A stretch of DNA of 64,000 nucleotides. It comes from Clostridiales bacterium. GTDB taxonomy: Bacteria; Bacillota; Clostridia; Saccharofermentanales; Saccharofermentanaceae. The DNA is taken from positions 124,001-188,000 of the forward strand of contig JAFRQR010000002.1 of NCBI GenBank assembly GCA_017428545.1, given 5' to 3'. A program made the translations under genes and the position numbers. Of the stretch, positions 34,802 to 43,931 are shown one piece after another. The notes under the pieces are model-generated. The model did no database searches. It was not told the DNA's origin and saw only the letters and a program-made list of their open reading frames with translations. Positions within the stretch are counted from its first letter, which is position 1. Each line of letters opens with the position of its first letter.

Positions 34802-34830
34802 ATAATAATCCAACTGTCGATAATAAGCAA
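34802..34830 (-). promoter_or_regulatory. pyr operon promoter
   Basis: On the minus strand TTGCTT (34830-34825), a 17-nt spacer and TATTAT (34807-34802). It lies immediately after the Bat-like operon. No clear terminator separates that operon from this promoter, so some read-through into the pyr leader is possible. Confidence 0.6.
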
Positions 34831-34871
34831 CCGTCAAAATGCCGAATGGACGAAAATATTTTTCAGGCAGA

Positions 34872-35645
34872 TCACCATACCGGATGATCATCATAATACC
34901 AGTTCCAATCCTCGGCATTCTCCTGGTTTTCTTTTCTTTCCTGCTGACGCTGATCGTTGGCCGAAGACATCTTTCTTTCCATCTCGTCTTCGATCTCGCT
35001 CTGTCTTTGTTCGATAGATTCAGACTGGCTCTGGGATTCAGAAGGATCCTGAGAAGATTCTCCCTGTCCGGACTGACTCTGATTCGAATCAGACTGGTTA
35101 CTGGAATCGGAGGAATCAGAAGAATCCGATGGTTCAGTCTCCTGCTGCTCTTTTTCTTTCTTTAATTCTTCGAGCAGATCTTTAATTTCATTATAAAGTC
35201 TCTGGGCACGGTTGTTATGGCCGGTTCCTTCATCGTTAGCGCAATCATCTTCGGAAAGGATATCCAGACATTCTTCAAGAAGTTCGATCGATTTATCGAT
35301 ATTCTGTGGCATCATGAAATCATCGCCGAGAAATTCAAGTTTCGTCAGCGCAAGATTGATTCTGATCGCACATTCTTTTCCTTCCGGCGGATTATGCTCA
35401 AGTGCCTGGACATAGTAATCGACTGCAGCTTCATAATCCATTCTCTGGTACATCACATTACCATTATTGTAGTAAACGATATAGGGCTCGTTTACATTCA
35501 TTACTTCGAGAAGAGCAAAATTCTCGGAATAGTCCTCTTCTTCATACTTGGAGATGACCCACTCGTTATAGCCGTAAGTAAAGGCAAACTTAAACAGCAG
35601 AAGGCCGAGAATAACATATACAGTAATAATGATGGTCTTTCTCAT
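34872..35645 (-). CDS. TPR protein with Ser/Gln-rich acidic tail (BatC-like)
   Basis: A 257-residue protein. It has an N-terminal membrane anchor (about residues 5-22) and then a TPR-like region (YNNGNVMYQRMDYEAAVDYY, ALEHNPP). After about residue 160 a low-complexity Ser/Asp/Gln-rich stretch follows (SDSSDSSDSSNQSDSNQ), with glutamate/arginine-rich helix and an aromatic end WNWYYDDHPVW. TPR proteins at the end of MoxR-VWA operons are usually called BatC. It overlaps the VWA gene upstream by 4 nt. The role is presumed to be assembly of a membrane complex. Confidence 0.78.
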   Translation of the reverse strand: MRKTIIITVYVILGLLLFKFAFTYGYNEWVISKYEEEDYSENFALLEVMNVNEPYIVYYNNGNVMYQRMDYEAAVDYYVQALEHNPPEGKECAIRINLALTKLEFLGDDFMMPQNIDKSIELLEECLDILSEDDCANDEGTGHNNRAQRLYNEIKDLLEELKKEKEQQETEPSDSSDSSDSSNQSDSNQSQSGQGESSQDPSESQSQSESIEQRQSEIEDEMERKMSSANDQRQQERKENQENAEDWNWYYDDHPVW

Positions 35646-36607
35646 TCTTTCACCTTCCTCTTGTAGTAGATAAGATCGTAGAGCAATAGTGCGGCCAGCG
35701 CGATCGCAAACCAGTAATAGATATCGATATATCCTTCGGTTCCGGCTGCGCCTTCGGAAGCATATGCATCGATGGCATCAGAAATGTCAGTTACGACGTC
35801 ACGGGCATCCGTTGCTTCTTCAATATGGTAATAACCGATACCCATATCATCGGCTATGCTCTGAAGGTTATCTTCGTCGATCTTAGAGATGGCGTCTACC
35901 ATCTTTCCGCTCTTATCTCTGGTCTGCATATAAAACGGTGTGGAAAGATCGCCGGCATATGAATGAACCAGCATTTTGCCGCCCTTCTCCGTTCCGAATC
36001 CCAGAACGGCTCCGGTTCCGATGTATTCTGCAGCATCTTCATAAGAAGCAAGTTTTTCATTCTTACTCGTGATCTCGCCATCACTGAAAAAGAACACGAC
36101 CTGCATACGGTCGCCGTCTTTATCATAATTGTTTTCCAAAGTCTCGAGCATCGTCTGATAAGGAAGATTCAGAGAAGTTCCCTGGGCAACATACTTGGTC
36201 TGGCCCTCAAGATTATTAATGGCCGAACTTACTACATTTATGTCGCTTGTGTAAGGGACGAGACGATATGCATAGTTACCGAAGGAAATGACCGAGAAAC
36301 GGCATCCTTCCATTTTATCCATAATATACTCACAGGTCTCCTTAACGGCATCGATACGTCTGCCATCACCGTCAAAGTCCTCTGCCAGCATACTCATGGA
36401 ATCGTCAATGACAAAAAGGACATCCACATTGAGTTCCAGCTTTTCTACTTCGTGTGAAAATACCATAATGCGCAGGTTCAGCGTGAAAAGCAGGGAGACG
36501 ATGAGGATCTGACGTATGAAATTCCATACGCCTTTTCTCTTCATCACCAACATGCCGATGCATATGATCGCCATGAGCCAGATTGGAATGATCGGATTGG
36601 TCTTCAT
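35642..36607 (-). CDS. VWA-domain membrane protein (BatB-like)
   Basis: A 321-residue protein with hydrophobic segments at the N-terminus (about residues 5-22 and 28-48) and one at the C-terminus (about 296-314), and a von Willebrand factor A domain between them. The MIDAS motif appears as DDSMSM rather than the usual DxSGS: the metal-binding D, S and S positions are kept but Gly is Met. A second MIDAS part is GTSLNLP and a third FFFSDGEIT. It pairs with the adjacent VWA protein, as BatA and BatB do. Confidence 0.82.
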   Translation of the reverse strand: MKTNPIIPIWLMAIICIGMLVMKRKGVWNFIRQILIVSLLFTLNLRIMVFSHEVEKLELNVDVLFVIDDSMSMLAEDFDGDGRRIDAVKETCEYIMDKMEGCRFSVISFGNYAYRLVPYTSDINVVSSAINNLEGQTKYVAQGTSLNLPYQTMLETLENNYDKDGDRMQVVFFFSDGEITSKNEKLASYEDAAEYIGTGAVLGFGTEKGGKMLVHSYAGDLSTPFYMQTRDKSGKMVDAISKIDEDNLQSIADDMGIGYYHIEEATDARDVVTDISDAIDAYASEGAAGTEGYIDIYYWFAIALAALLLYDLIYYKRKVKE

Positions 36608-37623
36608 AGCTTCACCCTTCTTGTTGCCACAAAATGTACACAGAGCGCGATCGTCAGGAAACCGACGAGTGCTTCCGGATACTCTGTGGTCGTCTTTTCA
36701 CTCTTATAAATAACTGAAGTATCGGTCTTCTCTACAGCATTGATCAAATCTTTCGGCATATCATCATCTGCGAGAGTAAACAGATCTCCGCCGGTGCTCT
36801 TAATACAACGCTCATAATCGTCATAATCAACAACATACTCCGGAGCCGCTGCAAAACATGTAATGCCGTATTTAACACATAGATCCGTAGCTTCATTGAG
36901 CTGTACGAATGGTTCACCGTAAAGCTCGTTATCGGTGGCAAGAATGATGACTCTGGTACGGTCGACATCCTCGTCTTTAATATCCGGGAACTGGAAAACA
37001 GTTGATGCCAGACCATCACCGATCAGTGAAGAACCGGCATTGTAATTATCATTCAAAGTTCCATCGATGATAAAACGGTATTTATTTGCTTTTTCGGCAT
37101 CATAATACTCGCCGCGCTCCTCAACACCGATCGCGATATTACAGGCCTCTTTGATATCATCAAGGACTTCGATGATATATTCATAGTCCGTCGTCAAAGG
37201 AACCATGGTGACTGTCTGCATGTTAAAGATCGTAATGCCGAAACGCTCGCCGTGAAGTCCGGAAACGAAATCCTTTAACTTTTCGCATACTTCAAGATCA
37301 ACTTCAAGCATGGATCCGGAGGTATCCAGGCAAAGGAAAATATCACGGTTGTGGATCTCGGTGATCGTCTGCTTGGTACGGAAAGGACGCGCGATAAGTC
37401 CCATCAGGATACAAAGCGCAAGGACCAGACTGACGATGATAACGATCGTAAAGCACTTGTACTCAATGAGTTTGTTCTTAAAGTATCTTGACTGCTCAAC
37501 AAATTCCGTGTTGGCGACTTTTCGGCCGTTCTTGAATTTCTTGCTGTATCCGAATGTAATGAGTCCTAAGACGATGATCACAGGGATACCGATCATAATG
37601 GCTAATGGGTACATCAATTCCAT
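36604..37623 (-). CDS. VWA-domain membrane protein (BatA-like)
   Basis: A 339-residue protein with two N-terminal membrane segments, a VWA domain with a canonical MIDAS (CLDTSGSM), GSSLIGDG as the second metal motif and ILATDNE as the third, and a C-terminal membrane segment. It overlaps both neighbours. Such VWA proteins work with MoxR ATPases in metal-dependent assembly or maturation of envelope proteins (family-level knowledge). Confidence 0.84.
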   Translation of the reverse strand: MELMYPLAIMIGIPVIIVLGLITFGYSKKFKNGRKVANTEFVEQSRYFKNKLIEYKCFTIVIIVSLVLALCILMGLIARPFRTKQTITEIHNRDIFLCLDTSGSMLEVDLEVCEKLKDFVSGLHGERFGITIFNMQTVTMVPLTTDYEYIIEVLDDIKEACNIAIGVEERGEYYDAEKANKYRFIIDGTLNDNYNAGSSLIGDGLASTVFQFPDIKDEDVDRTRVIILATDNELYGEPFVQLNEATDLCVKYGITCFAAAPEYVVDYDDYERCIKSTGGDLFTLADDDMPKDLINAVEKTDTSVIYKSEKTTTEYPEALVGFLTIALCVHFVATRRVKL

Positions 37624-38096
37624 TTATAGATCACCTCCCTCGCATCGCGGATAGAATCATCTGCCTGCTTTTCTGTTCTTTCGGCAAATTCAGGTGCATA
37701 GAATTCTTCGATCAGACCGCTGATCTGGTTGATATTGCTCGCTTTTAGTTCATTCAAAGAAAAGTTTTGTGCCTTGACTCCGGTAATGTCATAAACAAAC
37801 ATACGGACAATAGCGGAAAGCTCTTGGTGAACCGTTCTTACGTCGATCTGCTGGCTGCGGTACTGCTGTTCCACGGCAGCGATCTTAGCAAGATACAGTT
37901 TCTGAGCATCAGCAAGCGTCTTCGGTCTGAAGATCTCAGCAACAGGCTGTTTCGGTTTCGCCGGGCCTTTTCGCATACGCAAAAGAATCGAAATCGTCAC
38001 AAGCGCAATAAGAGACGCGACAATAACGATGATCACGATCACGATCGGCCAGACACTGTAAGAATATGGATCTTGTAATTCAACGGATACCGGCAT
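37614..38096 (-). CDS. Small membrane protein of MoxR/VWA operon (DUF4381-like)
   Basis: A 160-residue protein with one membrane segment near the N-terminus (about residues 16-39, rich in I and V) and a cytoplasmic helical part. The position between the DUF58 and VWA genes and this architecture match the DUF4381 proteins of MoxR-Bat operons; assignment is by context and pattern. It overlaps DUF58 by 17 nt and the VWA gene by 10 nt. Confidence 0.68.
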   Translation of the reverse strand: MPVSVELQDPYSYSVWPIVIVIIVIVASLIALVTISILLRMRKGPAKPKQPVAEIFRPKTLADAQKLYLAKIAAVEQQYRSQQIDVRTVHQELSAIVRMFVYDITGVKAQNFSLNELKASNINQISGLIEEFYAPEFAERTEKQADDSIRDAREVIYKWN

Positions 38097-38955
38097 ACTT
38101 GTGTCTCTCCAATAGTTCTGTGATCTTCATTGCGATATTCTCTTTGCTGTTGATATCTATACTGATAATCGCGTGATGCTTCAGTTTTTTCTCATTTTCC
38201 AAAGAAATTTTTTCTTTGATATCGTGCTCCATTTTGATGAGTTTCTTGTCCATGGTGACAAATTTCGGCAGATATCTGTTCTTTTCAACCTTATATGCCC
38301 GGTCTCCTGTCAGATCAGCATCTTTAATATTGATAAACAGAATATCGTGCTGGCAGATCAGTTTCTTTAGTACCTGCTCGGATACGGACGATGCGCCCTT
38401 CATATCGGTGACGACAAAGACGACCATCTTGCGTCTGAAGTTCTTAAGCAGATACTCAAGCGTCTTATTCAGATCAGAAGTCTTGGAGCTTTGAACGTCC
38501 TTATCATACTTTGAAAGGAAGTTCTCAATATCATAAAGACGAGTCCGAAGCGGGAAAAACCGCATCTTTCCGTCGATGTTGTAGATAGATCCGACAAAAT
38601 CACCGTTCGTGTAAGCAAGATAAGCAAGAGTTCCGCCTGCAAAAATGGCGACATCTTTTTTTGTCTCACCTGTATCGGTATCCGCAAGCATCTTCACGCC
38701 GGAATCAAATACGATCATGATGTTGTGCTTCTTCTCTGCAATATAACGCTTTACGAGCAGCATACGGCTTCTGGAAGAGGCCTTCCAGTCAATATCACGG
38801 ATATTATCGCCGGGAATATACTCGCGAAGATCTTCGAAGTTAAGGCTTTTACCCATAAAGACGGATTTATAGGAACCGTCAAGGATACTTGTGGCCTTTA
38901 TCTTCGTATGAATCGCGATATTCGACTTGATTCTCGTAATATAGTCTAGGATCAT
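38080..38955 (-). CDS. DUF58-domain protein
   Basis: A 291-residue soluble protein with the DUF58 core: LREYIPGDNIRDIDWKASSR, then VKRYIAEKKHNIMIVFDSG. It contains a degenerate VWA-like fold in this family. It always accompanies MoxR ATPases in such operons and is thought to be an adaptor. It overlaps moxR by 4 nt. Confidence 0.87.
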   Translation of the reverse strand: MILDYITRIKSNIAIHTKIKATSILDGSYKSVFMGKSLNFEDLREYIPGDNIRDIDWKASSRSRMLLVKRYIAEKKHNIMIVFDSGVKMLADTDTGETKKDVAIFAGGTLAYLAYTNGDFVGSIYNIDGKMRFFPLRTRLYDIENFLSKYDKDVQSSKTSDLNKTLEYLLKNFRRKMVVFVVTDMKGASSVSEQVLKKLICQHDILFINIKDADLTGDRAYKVEKNRYLPKFVTMDKKLIKMEHDIKEKISLENEKKLKHHAIISIDINSKENIAMKITELLERHKYAGIR

Positions 38956-39941
38956 GGTGTCTGGATAGCTCCTACGATCTTATCGATGATATGTTCAGAT
39001 GTGACACCATCTGCAACAGCTGCGAAATTCAGGGATACACGGTGGCGGAGTACACTATGGATCAAAGTCTTAACGTCGTCCGGAGTTACATAGCTTCTTC
39101 CGTTAATGAGAGCGACAGCTTTGGCAACTTCCATCAAAGCGATACATCCACGGGTACTGGAACCGAGAGTAACGTAATCGGCAAGTTCTTTTCCGATCAC
39201 GCCGGCAGGATTTCGTGTCGCACTGACGATATTGATGATATATCTCTTGATCGCATCGTCGAGATAGACTTTTCTTGCCATCTGCTGGAGGAAGTAAACA
39301 TCTTCGAGTTCGACGACCGCTTCAGAATGAGCAAATACATCTTTTTCAATACGATTCAGGATCTCAAACTCTTCGTCTTTTGTCGGATAATCGATCTTCT
39401 CTTTCAAAAGGAAACGGTCCAGCTGAGCTTCCGAGAGGAGATAAGTACCTTCCTGCTCGATCGGGTTCTGAGTCGCAATAACCGTGAAGATCTTAGGCAT
39501 TGCATAGTTGTAACCGCCGATCGTCGTCTGGTGCTCCTGCATGACTTCAAGCATGGCGCTCTGCGTCTTAGCACTACTTCTGTTGATCTCGTCAAGGAGA
39601 ACGAAGTTTGCATATACCGGACCAAGTTTTGTCTCAAAGGTATTTGTTGTGTAATTGAAGATCTGTGTACCGATAATATCACTCGGCAAAAGGTCAGGTG
39701 TGCACTGGATACGTGAGAACTTACCATTTACGGCATCTGTAAGTGTTTTAGCAGCCGTCGTCTTGGCAAGACCCGGAACAGACTCCAAAAGGATATGTCC
39801 GTTGGAAATGATGGCGATCAGCAAAGACCAGCCGAGACGGGTCTGTCCTACCATCTTCTTGTAGTAGCAATCTGTGATCTTTGAAATGATCATCTTGCTC
39901 TTTTCAAGCTCTACGTTCGTGATTTCTGAGCGATTTTCCAT
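38952..39941 (-). CDS. MoxR-family AAA+ ATPase
   Basis: A 329-residue ATPase with Walker A in VPGLAKTTAAKTL, Walker B NFVLLDEINRSSAKTQSAMLE, sensor 1 VIATQNPIEQEGTY and the GSSTRG arginine region. It is first of six genes (MoxR, DUF58, small membrane protein, two VWA proteins, TPR). ATG 39941 is chosen over 39968 because AGGAG lies upstream of it and the family begins near this point. MoxR chaperone activity is coupled to the VWA proteins in better studied systems. Confidence 0.9.
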   Translation of the reverse strand: MENRSEITNVELEKSKMIISKITDCYYKKMVGQTRLGWSLLIAIISNGHILLESVPGLAKTTAAKTLTDAVNGKFSRIQCTPDLLPSDIIGTQIFNYTTNTFETKLGPVYANFVLLDEINRSSAKTQSAMLEVMQEHQTTIGGYNYAMPKIFTVIATQNPIEQEGTYLLSEAQLDRFLLKEKIDYPTKDEEFEILNRIEKDVFAHSEAVVELEDVYFLQQMARKVYLDDAIKRYIINIVSATRNPAGVIGKELADYVTLGSSTRGCIALMEVAKAVALINGRSYVTPDDVKTLIHSVLRHRVSLNFAAVADGVTSEHIIDKIVGAIQTP

Positions 39942-40075
39942 CCTTCTTCTCCTCTCAATAAATCTCAAGATTCATTGTTTAAATTACTTATAACTAATAT
40001 ATACTATTCCATAAAACGACATAATGCAAATGACTAAAAATTCACATATTTGCGCCTATTTCCTATATATGACGA

Positions 40076-40094
40076 AACAAATCAGAGATTTGTT
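40076..40094 (-). terminator. Possible terminator at the end of the polysaccharide locus
   Basis: A perfect 8-bp inverted repeat, AACAAATC-AGA-GATTTGTT, lies 20 nt after the stop of the last acyltransferase. The following T tract on the minus strand is short, so the call is tentative. Confidence 0.4.
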
Positions 40095-40113
40095 GCACTT
40101 TCTCCAAGAAAAA

Positions 40114-41193
40114 TTACAGTTTTACGGATTTTGCCGAGATTTTCGTAATCAGAAGCAATTTTGTAATGAGCGCACTACACAAAAATACGATAACAGCAAG
40201 TACGAATACAGACGCCTCTGTCGCAAATGACAAAGTGGAAACGTCAAATCTGTTCAGGACCTCAAGAATGAATGGATGAATAAGGTATATACCAAAACTT
40301 AAAGGCGAAACCTTTGAAATGCAGTGAGTAAAGCCGCAATCACCCAGTTGCTGAAAAATTACGAAAACCCCGATGGCCTGAAGCAAAATACCAAACTGAT
40401 AATACTTTAGATAAGTAAGCGCCATTTCTGTCGAACCGGAAGCCCGAAGGCCAAGAAAAACAATGACTGTCCCGAATAATAGAAGGAGAATGCCGCAGAT
40501 CATTGCTTTCTTCTTATTCTTGAACCGGATCTGGTGGATGGCATATCCAACTGCGAAATAACCGACAAAACCAAGTACCAGATGCAAATGAAGATCTTCG
40601 GTAATATTGGCCAGCGCCCTGTAAACAGCACCGATGAGCGGCACAGAAAGGACCTTCCTGAATCTTTCGATCATCATCAGATCTTGAACGGATGGCCAGA
40701 AAAAACCAAAGAGAAAAGACAGGATAAGGAAAGCCTTAAGAAGCTTTTTGTCTGAAACGACCGGTTTAATAAACGGAACAACAAGATACAGACCGAAAAG
40801 CATGATCAGGTACCACATATGATAATGCCCCTGAAGAAAGACCTGAAGCCATATAAAGTCTTTCGTAAAAGCGGAGGGTCCATGGATACACATATCGGAG
40901 ATAAGATAAATAAATGACCAGATAAAGAACACCACGGCAACTTTTCCGGCCTTTTTCAGAACATCCTTGTAACTATACTCCTTTGAGAGCATCATGGCAC
41001 CGGAGATCATAACAAAGACAGGCACTGCCCAATTGGTAAGAGACTCAAAAACCATGAAAACTTTCCAGTCATGTGATTTAAATGAAACGTCTGTCGTCTT
41101 AAAGGCAGCTACATGAAGAATGACCACCGCAAAACATGCAAGAGTTCTAAGAGCATCGATATATGCAATTCTTGAACCGGTCTTCTTTTCCAT
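40114..41193 (-). CDS. Acyltransferase family 3 membrane protein
   Basis: A 359-residue protein with about ten membrane segments. The N-terminus RIAYIDALRTLACFAVVILHVAA has the family's conserved Asp-x-Leu-Arg and His. It likely O-acetylates a surface sugar at the membrane. It lies last in the polysaccharide locus, 12 nt after a second protein of the same family. Confidence 0.85.
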   Translation of the reverse strand: MEKKTGSRIAYIDALRTLACFAVVILHVAAFKTTDVSFKSHDWKVFMVFESLTNWAVPVFVMISGAMMLSKEYSYKDVLKKAGKVAVVFFIWSFIYLISDMCIHGPSAFTKDFIWLQVFLQGHYHMWYLIMLFGLYLVVPFIKPVVSDKKLLKAFLILSFLFGFFWPSVQDLMMIERFRKVLSVPLIGAVYRALANITEDLHLHLVLGFVGYFAVGYAIHQIRFKNKKKAMICGILLLLFGTVIVFLGLRASGSTEMALTYLKYYQFGILLQAIGVFVIFQQLGDCGFTHCISKVSPLSFGIYLIHPFILEVLNRFDVSTLSFATEASVFVLAVIVFLCSALITKLLLITKISAKSVKL

Positions 41194-41205
41194 AATCTTC
41201 TCTGC

Positions 41206-42288
41206 TCAATTATCCGTAGCCGGCGTATTTTCAACCTTTCGATCCAAAAGCACCTTTGTGGCCAGCTTTTTAATCGGCATATCAAAACACATATACATCA
41301 AGAAAGAGATGATCGTGCAGCTTATAAGAGATACTGCGATCTTTGCTTTATTGCCGGAAACGTCAAGGATCTTCATGACTTTAGAAGAAACATCCCAGAG
41401 GATCAGCTGGACCAGGAAGAAATGATAGGACATTCCCGAAAGAACACGGATCACCTTATTCCCTTTCCACTTAATACTTCGGGAAATCAGCAAAACGAAG
41501 GATACCCCGGGTATAGTGAGCCTGAGAATAGTGATATTGAACGGATAATGCATCGCAAAACGCATTATAAAAGCGGCTGCTGCTGTAAAGGTTAAACCGA
41601 TAAATGCACATAACAGGGCTTTTTTCTCTGTCATCTTAAACATCAGCGAACAGACGATCACACCGATAACGAATTCTAGGATCCTAAACCAGGGATTGGA
41701 ATAATTTGTATCCAGATCATATCTGAATACAAGATACTCCGAATAGTACTGCGCCAAAAGAAGTGCGGTTCCTAAGACGATCAGACTCTTTGTCGAACAT
41801 TTCGATATGAGTGTATGGATCATCGGATACAGTAAATAACAGAATAGGATACAGCTGACAAACCATGTACCACCGTTATGAAGGATGCCGAAGAAAGAAC
41901 TGTATACACTCTGTGTTCCGGTAAACTCCATAGGAGACATGATCAGCCATTCCTTAAATTGGCCCCTGTTAAAGATAAGCCAGAGAAAATGGATCAGGTA
42001 GTAAGAAGGAATGATCGTAATCAGCCTTTTCAGCCAGAACTTCTTCATGGAAGAAGCATTTTCCAGGTTCTTACCTGAATAGGAATAGTACATGGCAAAG
42101 CCTGAAAGAAGGAAGAATCCTGTCATGATCGGACGAGTAAGATATTTAATACGATAATTCAACGCGCCGCCATAAGAACATCCGAACATGGTGATAGAAT
42201 GCCTTGCGTAAATCAAAAGCGCAAAGACGATCCTCAACAAGTCCAATAGTATCAGACGCTGCTTTTTTACCACCCCGTCAGAAGACAT
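41206..42288 (-). CDS. Acyltransferase family 3 membrane protein
   Basis: A 360-residue multi-pass protein. The N-terminus ILLDLLRIVFALLIYARHS has the Arg and His pattern of OafA/NodX-type acyltransferases. It differs clearly from its neighbour, so it is not a recent duplicate and probably modifies another position or sugar. GGGGAGAG precedes the ATG. Confidence 0.83.
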   Translation of the reverse strand: MSSDGVVKKQRLILLDLLRIVFALLIYARHSITMFGCSYGGALNYRIKYLTRPIMTGFFLLSGFAMYYSYSGKNLENASSMKKFWLKRLITIIPSYYLIHFLWLIFNRGQFKEWLIMSPMEFTGTQSVYSSFFGILHNGGTWFVSCILFCYLLYPMIHTLISKCSTKSLIVLGTALLLAQYYSEYLVFRYDLDTNYSNPWFRILEFVIGVIVCSLMFKMTEKKALLCAFIGLTFTAAAAFIMRFAMHYPFNITILRLTIPGVSFVLLISRSIKWKGNKVIRVLSGMSYHFFLVQLILWDVSSKVMKILDVSGNKAKIAVSLISCTIISFLMYMCFDMPIKKLATKVLLDRKVENTPATDN

Positions 42289-42303
42289 GTATCTCTCCCC
42301 TGA

Positions 42304-42807
42304 TTATTTTACTCTTTTAACGATATCTCCCTGTTCATTCACATAAGCAATGATCTTCGCCGGAACACCTGCAACCAGTGCATATTCAGGAACATCTTTG
42401 GTAACGACGGCACCGGCCGCAACCATGGAATATCTGCCGAGGTTATGTCCGCAGACGATCGTCGCATTGGCACCGATGCTGGCTCCCTTACCGATAATGG
42501 TCTTACCGTAATTCTCATGGCCCTTCGGGAAAGTCGCTCTCGGAGTGAGGTCATTCGTGAAAACACAGGACGGTCCGCAGAAAACATCATCTTCAAGAGT
42601 TACACCTTCATAAAGGGAAACGTTGTTTTGGATCCTGCAGTTGTCTCCGATCGTAACATTATTGGATACGTTGACATTCTGCCCCATCGAACAGTTCTTT
42701 CCGATCCTGGCACCGCTCTGGATATGACAGAAATACCAGATCTTGGTACCCTCACCGATTACTACATCATCATCAATGTAACTGCTTTCATGTACAAAAT
42801 AAGACAT
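42304..42807 (-). CDS. Hexapeptide-repeat N-acetyltransferase (WbpD/WlbB-like)
   Basis: A 167-residue left-handed beta-helix protein. The repeats begin at VIGEGTKIWYFCHIQSGARIG and continue through NVTIGDNCRIQNNVSLYEG; the C-terminal part has GANATIVCGHNLG and AAGAVVTKDVPEYALVAGVPA. This matches WbpD, which acetylates the 3-amino group of UDP-2-acetamido-3-amino-2,3-dideoxy-glucuronate (known). The WbpE-like aminotransferase that would make this substrate is in the same operon. ATG 42807 is set by GGAGGAG upstream. Confidence 0.88.
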   Translation of the reverse strand: MSYFVHESSYIDDDVVIGEGTKIWYFCHIQSGARIGKNCSMGQNVNVSNNVTIGDNCRIQNNVSLYEGVTLEDDVFCGPSCVFTNDLTPRATFPKGHENYGKTIIGKGASIGANATIVCGHNLGRYSMVAAGAVVTKDVPEYALVAGVPAKIIAYVNEQGDIVKRVK

Positions 42808-42842
42808 TTGATTCTCCTCCTTTGATTCGGCCCGGCCGTGGA

Positions 42843-43931
42843 TCATTTATTTCTCTTTAAGTCTTCGATTACCTGTTTGGCGCGATTGATCCAAAGATTA
42901 TTGTCTCTCGCTTCTTTCATATTATCACGGATATTCAAAACTTCATCCGGATTCTCACATAAATGGATGATTCTTTCACAAACGCTTTCAACGTTATCAT
43001 CAGTGACCCATCCGGCATGATTATCATTAACGATCCTTGCGGTCTCCGTACAGTTTGTTACCAGCATCGGCTTTAAATACGAGCAGTACTCGAAAACTTT
43101 GATCGGGACGGCAAAATCACGATAGAAAGTCTTCGGGGCCGTCAAAAGAGCGACATCGGATTTTTCATAGTAAGGCGTAAGGGCACTTCCTGAAGCATGA
43201 ACGATATCGAGCCATTCGCTGTACTTTTCTTTATCGATCCCAAGACCGTCCCACTGCTCTTTGGGACAGATATAGGTGACTTTGGCGCGGACTTTATCGC
43301 TGTTTACCTTCTCAAAAGCTTCCAGCGTCAGATGAGTCCCGTGGTTTTTGGCAGCACCGCCGACAAATATGAACGTAAGCGGATCCGAAAGGGTGGTCTT
43401 TTCGGTAAAATCCGGAACGAAAGATCCCGGCGGCAATATCTTCTTGTTTTCAAAATCAAATTCATTCGCCATCGTAAGAGAAGGAAAATAGATGATGTCC
43501 ATCGTTTTCTTAAACACATTCCACTGATGCTGCTGCATGCACTTGATGACCTTGTGCTTAAGAACGTCGATCTTCGGTGTATCTTTGTTGATATAGTATT
43601 CCGGATACTTCCAATAAGCATCGCGATAGAAGATCGACATCGGGATCCCCTTGCGATGGATATATTTCACCAGGCCGACATCTCCGTGATAGAAAAACGG
43701 TCCCGTAGGAGGTTCAATATAGCAAAGATCAGGAGTCCAGGTCTTAAGTTTGTTCTTGATCTCTTTAACGGCCTTTTTGCGGGCCTTGAGATTGTTATTC
43801 ATCCCGCTTACGGTAACGACCTCGACACCAAGTGCTTCGAAGGCCTCGAGCATTTTTAAAGGCCTTACGGATGATCCTGTAGAAGGAGCATCATTCATAT
43901 CGATAAATGTGATATACAGAAGTTTCATCAT
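42843..43931 (-). CDS. Glycosyltransferase (GT4-like)
   Basis: A 362-residue predicted cytoplasmic GT-B fold enzyme. Its N-terminal domain starts LLYITFIDMNDAPSTGSSVRP. Its C-terminal donor domain has the FIFVGGAAKNHGTH motif and a VFEYCSYLKPMLVTN region that stands in for the family E-x7-E. Acceptor and donor unknown. It overlaps the flippase gene by 4 nt. Confidence 0.78.
   Translation of the reverse strand: MMKLLYITFIDMNDAPSTGSSVRPLKMLEAFEALGVEVVTVSGMNNNLKARKKAVKEIKNKLKTWTPDLCYIEPPTGPFFYHGDVGLVKYIHRKGIPMSIFYRDAYWKYPEYYINKDTPKIDVLKHKVIKCMQQHQWNVFKKTMDIIYFPSLTMANEFDFENKKILPPGSFVPDFTEKTTLSDPLTFIFVGGAAKNHGTHLTLEAFEKVNSDKVRAKVTYICPKEQWDGLGIDKEKYSEWLDIVHASGSALTPYYEKSDVALLTAPKTFYRDFAVPIKVFEYCSYLKPMLVTNCTETARIVNDNHAGWVTDDNVESVCERIIHLCENPDEVLNIRDNMKEARDNNLWINRAKQVIEDLKRNK

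Noticed and set aside
34980-35170. Repetitive GA/TC-rich DNA as tandem repeat or CRISPR-like array
   Set aside because: It encodes the Ser/Asp/Gln-rich tail of the TPR protein in frame; repeats are degenerate and too short for a CRISPR array.
40114-42288. Tandem duplication of acyltransferase genes
   Set aside because: The two proteins share only family-level features and differ along most of their length, so they are not a recent duplication.
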